A stretch of DNA of 48,326 nt from JAVKFF01 sp040226215. Its GTDB lineage: Bacteria > Pseudomonadota > Alphaproteobacteria > DSM-16000 > Inquilinaceae. The stretch is taken from contig JAVKFF010000185.1 in assembly GCA_040226215.1 (NCBI GenBank), forward strand, positions 1-48,326. Reading direction: 5' to 3'. How positions within the stretch are numbered: position 1 is the stretch's first letter; each line of letters starts with the position of its first letter. Below are positions 41,023 to 48,326 of this stretch, in pieces. The notes beneath the pieces are model-generated. The model saw only the letters and a list, made by a program, of their open reading frames with translations. It searched no databases and had not been told where the DNA came from. Made by a program: the position numbers and the translations under genes.

Positions 41023-42327
41023 CTACACCCCCAGAAGCAGGCGGTGCGGGTCCTCGATGGCTTCCTTGACCTTGACCAGGAAGGTCACCGCCTCGCGCCC
41101 GACGATCACCCGGTGGTCGTAGCTCAGCGCCAGGTACATCATCGGCCGGATCTCCACCTTGCCGCCGACGGCCATGGGGCGTTCCTGGATCTTGTGCATC
41201 GCCAGGATGCCCGACTGCGGCGGGTTGAGAATCGGGGTGGACATGAGCGAGCCGAAGACGCCGCCATTGGTGATGGTGAAGGTGCCGCCGGTCAGGTCCG
41301 CCATGGCGAGCTTGCCGTCCCGCGCCTTGCGGCCGAGACCGGAGATGCCGTCCTCGACCTCGGCCAGCGAGCGGGTGTCGGCGTCGCGCAGCACGGGCAC
41401 GACGAGACCGCTGGGCGAGGAGACGGCGATGCCGATGTCGTAGTAGTTCTTGTAGACGAGTTCGGTGCCGTCGATCTCGGCGTTGACCGCCGGCAGCTCC
41501 TTCAGGGCGGCCACGCAGGCCTTGACGAAGAAGCCCATGAAGCCGAGGCGCACGCCGTGCTTCTTCTCGAAGGCATCCTTGTATTCGGTCCGGAGCGCGA
41601 TCAGCGCCGACATGTCCACCTCGTTGAAGGTGGTCAGCATGGCGGCGGTGTTCTGCGCTTCCTTCAGCCGCTTGGCGATGGTCTGGCGCAGCTTGGACAT
41701 GCGCACCCGCTCCTCGAGCTCCTTCCTCGGACGCGGTTCGCTCGACGGGCGCTCGAAGGCGGGGATATCGATGGTGGTGCCCTCGGACTGGGAACCGCCG
41801 GAGCTGGAGGCATGCGCGCCGCCGGCGTCGATCGCCTTCAGCACGTTCTCCTTGGTGATGCGACCGCCCTTGCCGGTGCCCTGAACGTCGCCCGCTTCCA
41901 GGCCGTGCTCGCGCATCAGCTTGGCGGCGGCCGGCAAGGCGATGTCGCCGGCCTCACCCTTGTCTTCGGCAGGTTCGGACTTGGCGGGTTCGGGTTTGGC
42001 AGGCTCGGACTTGGTCTCCTTGGCGGCCGGCGCCTCTTCCTTCTGCGCCTTCGCGTCAGGCTTGGCCGGCTTCTGGGCCGCCTTCCCGCCGCCCTCGCCG
42101 ATGATCGCGAGCAGCGTGCCGACCTCGACGGTCTCGCCCTCGGGCACCTTGATCTCGGTCAGCGTGCCAGCCTCCGAGGCGTTCACCTCGAGCGTCACCT
42201 TGTCGGTCTCCAGCTCGACGACCGGCTCGTCCTTGGCGACGGCGTCGCCCTCCTTCTTCAGCCATTGCGCGACCGTGGCCTCGGTGACCGACTCGCCGAG
42301 CGTGGGAACGGTGATCTCGATGCTCAT
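41023..42327 (-). CDS. odhB: 2-oxoglutarate dehydrogenase E2, dihydrolipoyl succinyltransferase
   Basis: 434 aa core subunit of the 2-oxoglutarate dehydrogenase complex in the TCA cycle, passing succinyl from lipoyl to CoA. Domains: lipoyl (residues ~1-80, VVELETDKVTLEVNA with the lipoylated Lys), an Ala/Pro/Lys linker, the E1/E3-binding domain (~120-165, AAKLMREHGLEAGDVQGTG), and the acyltransferase domain (~205-434, KLRQTIAKRLKEAQ, TFNEVDMSALIALR). The catalytic motif normally reads HRxxDG. Here it is H405-RVIV409-G, so the conserved Asp is Val, encoded by GTC where GAC is expected. Everything else fits SucB. This may be a natural variant or a base error. It lies 70 bp after odhA. Confidence 0.95.
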   Translation of the reverse strand: MSIEITVPTLGESVTEATVAQWLKKEGDAVAKDEPVVELETDKVTLEVNASEAGTLTEIKVPEGETVEVGTLLAIIGEGGGKAAQKPAKPDAKAQKEEAPAAKETKSEPAKPEPAKSEPAEDKGEAGDIALPAAAKLMREHGLEAGDVQGTGKGGRITKENVLKAIDAGGAHASSSGGSQSEGTTIDIPAFERPSSEPRPRKELEERVRMSKLRQTIAKRLKEAQNTAAMLTTFNEVDMSALIALRTEYKDAFEKKHGVRLGFMGFFVKACVAALKELPAVNAEIDGTELVYKNYYDIGIAVSSPSGLVVPVLRDADTRSLAEVEDGISGLGRKARDGKLAMADLTGGTFTITNGGVFGSLMSTPILNPPQSGILAMHKIQERPMAVGGKVEIRPMMYLALSYDHRVIVGREAVTFLVKVKEAIEDPHRLLLGV

Positions 42328-42397
42328 CAGGACTTATCCTCGGATCCTGGGGTGCGCCTGGCGGGTCCGCCTTGGGGCGCGCGGTTTCGGGGCAGGC

Positions 42398-45316
<2,919 letters not shown>

Positions 45317-45498
45317 CGTCGCTTTCTAGCGCTTCCCCTTCGGTCCGGGCCGCCGCTACGGACCTTCACGGACGTCCCGGCCGGGAAGCGTGCTCCTTGA
45401 TTTGTGCCGTGGAACGGGGCTCCCGGCCCCATTCCGTGCCATGAGGTAAGGCAACCCTAGTCCGTTTGCAAACCCGATTAAAGCGCTTGTCGGGATTG
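45317..45498 (-). promoter_or_regulatory. sucD-odhA intergenic region with hairpin and GTTTGCAAAC palindrome
   Basis: Two structures are visible. A hairpin has arms GGAACGGGGC (45411-45420) and GCCCCATTCC (45426-45435), with one G-T type mismatch and a 5-base loop. A perfect 10-base palindrome GTTTGCAAAC lies at 45464-45473. On the minus strand the palindrome comes first, then the hairpin, then odhA. The palindrome resembles operators of LacI-type regulators in its symmetric TTTGCAAA core, but no regulator gene is adjacent. A separate odhA promoter or partial terminator after sucD are both possible. Confidence 0.4.
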
Positions 45499-46374
<876 letters not shown>

Positions 46375-46379
46375 GACGG

Positions 46380-47576
<1,197 letters not shown>

Positions 47577-47880
47577 GGGGCGGGTCGCCTCGTCCTCGTC
47601 GGCTGCCAGGAGAAAGCACGGATCGGCTCGGCGCCGACCGGCTGAACGGCGGCGGCGCGTCTGGGTGCGGGCGCATACATAGACAATGCCATTGTGCGGA
47701 GCAACCGTGAGCGCATGACGCCCGGCGAGGCGCGGTGCCGGCATGCCGAGCGGTTCCGGCGCGCGTCGCGACGCCGGAAAGGCCGGCTGCCGGCAATTCG
47801 GTTGCGTGGAGCGGCCGATTGGCGGAAGATTCGCAAAAGCATGGAGGCTGCCTGCCTCCGCGAATGGGAGTCGCACTGTC
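47577..47880. promoter_or_regulatory. 304-bp divergent intergenic region sucC/mscL with candidate sucC promoter and operator
   Basis: No gene seen. Reading toward sucC, TTGCTC (complement of 47699-47704) and TATGTA (complement of 47676-47681) are separated by 17 bp, a plausible σ70-type promoter. Inside the spacer lies a perfect odd palindrome ACAATGCCATTGT (47683-47695), well placed for a repressor. On the other side GGGAG at ~47866 precedes mscL. The rest is GC-rich without clear motifs. Confidence 0.5.
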
Positions 47881-48297
47881 ATGCTGAAGGAGTTCAAGGA
47901 ATTCGCCATGAAGGGGAACGTGGTCGACCTGGCGGTCGCCATCATCCTCGGCACGGCGTTCACCGCCATCGTGCGGTCCCTGGTCGACGACATCGTCATG
48001 CCGCCGATCGGCGTCATCCTGGGCGGGGTCGACTTCTCCAGCCTCTACATCAACCTCAGCGGCGGCGAGTACGCCTCGCTGGCCGAGGCGCGCGAGGCGG
48101 GTGCCGCGACCATCAACTACGGCGTGTTCATCAACGCCGTCATCACCTTCGTGATCGTCGCCTGGATCATGTTCATGATCGTGCGCACCATGAACCGCAT
48201 GGCGAAGAAGGAAGAGGACAAGCCCGGCACGCCGGCGACGCCGCCGCGCCAGGAGCAGCTGCTGGAGGAGATCCGCGACCTGCTCAAGAAGGAGTGA
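47881..48297 (+). CDS. mscL: Large-conductance mechanosensitive channel
   Basis: 138 aa inner-membrane protein that forms the pentameric pore relieving hypo-osmotic shock. N-terminal amphipathic helix MLKEFKEFAMKGNVVDLAV, TM1 with IILGTAFTAIVRSLVDDIVMPPIG, a periplasmic loop, TM2 YGVFINAVITFVIVAWIMFM, and a charged cytoplasmic C-terminal helix (LLEEIRDLLKKE) are all present. ATG 47881 fits the family start. It has no metabolic link to the divergent suc genes. The 29 bp after the stop reach the window end. Confidence 0.97.
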   Translation: MLKEFKEFAMKGNVVDLAVAIILGTAFTAIVRSLVDDIVMPPIGVILGGVDFSSLYINLSGGEYASLAEAREAGAATINYGVFINAVITFVIVAWIMFMIVRTMNRMAKKEEDKPGTPATPPRQEQLLEEIRDLLKKE

Positions 48298-48326
48298 CGG
48301 CGCGCGGTGCGGCCGACTGCCGCCGC

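Overview
The window is a GC-rich chromosomal segment (by eye about 70% G+C, with third codon positions almost all G or C). It most likely comes from an alphaproteobacterium of the Rhodospirillales or a related order. This rests on gene families and gene order: an F1-only ATP synthase operon atpHAGDC with no Fo genes beside it, the cluster gpmI-envC-ctpA-yibQ-rppH, the block priA/fsa/DUF484/xerC, and the 2-oxoglutarate dehydrogenase and succinyl-CoA ligase genes in the order sucC-sucD-odhA-odhB...lpdA. No rRNA, tRNA, CRISPR array, insertion sequence, prophage or recognisable defence system was seen. This is mostly core genome with a few accessory genes and striking small repeats.

Layout. (1) 1-6383, plus strand: the 3' part of gpmI, an EnvC-type murein hydrolase activator, the periplasmic protease CtpA, a degenerate YibQ-type polysaccharide deacetylase and the RNA pyrophosphohydrolase RppH. 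This is a cell-envelope and division module attached to a glycolytic gene. (2) 6380-9912: a GmhB-like HAD phosphatase, two VOC-fold proteins, an extensin-like lipoprotein, a small hypothetical protein and a membrane-anchored ClpP-fold protein. (3) 10169-15186, minus: atpC, atpD, atpG, atpA, atpH, with a strong hairpin between atpD and atpC. (4) 15695-18594, plus: a redox cluster of cytochrome c', a membrane-anchored dihaem cytochrome c, cytochrome b561 and YceI. (5) 18675-21757: a TetR regulator and phosphoenolpyruvate synthase, followed by two classes of palindromic repeat. (6) 22137-30871, minus: a class III nucleotide cyclase, dihydropyrimidinase, class II fructose-bisphosphate aldolase, hisI, a Zur-type Fur regulator, two small secreted proteins of unknown function and priA. 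(7) 30991-33419, plus: fructose-6-phosphate aldolase/transaldolase, DUF484 protein, XerC. (8) 33485-37041, minus: an overlapping glycosyltransferase/methyltransferase pair and an EamA transporter. (9) 37051-38500, plus: an acetyltransferase and a secreted protein with a lipocalin-like tail. (10) 38527-47576, mostly minus: lpdA, odhB, odhA, sucD, sucC. A DUF3293 gene and a three-unit REP/BIME-like array lie between odhB and lpdA. mscL is divergent at the right end.

The central-carbon genes (gpmI, fba, fsa, ppsA, odhAB-lpdA, sucCD) and atpHAGDC make this a metabolism-rich segment. The most unusual signals are three. The first is a REP-like element arranged as paired, inverted copies: three tandem units of about 142 bp beside odhB and one more unit after ppsA. 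The second is an OdhB whose catalytic HxxxDG motif has Val in place of Asp. The third is a set of short palindromes and hairpins in leaders and intercistronic gaps (atpD-atpC, ppsA, sucC, fsa) that look regulatory. No clearly new multi-gene system was found.
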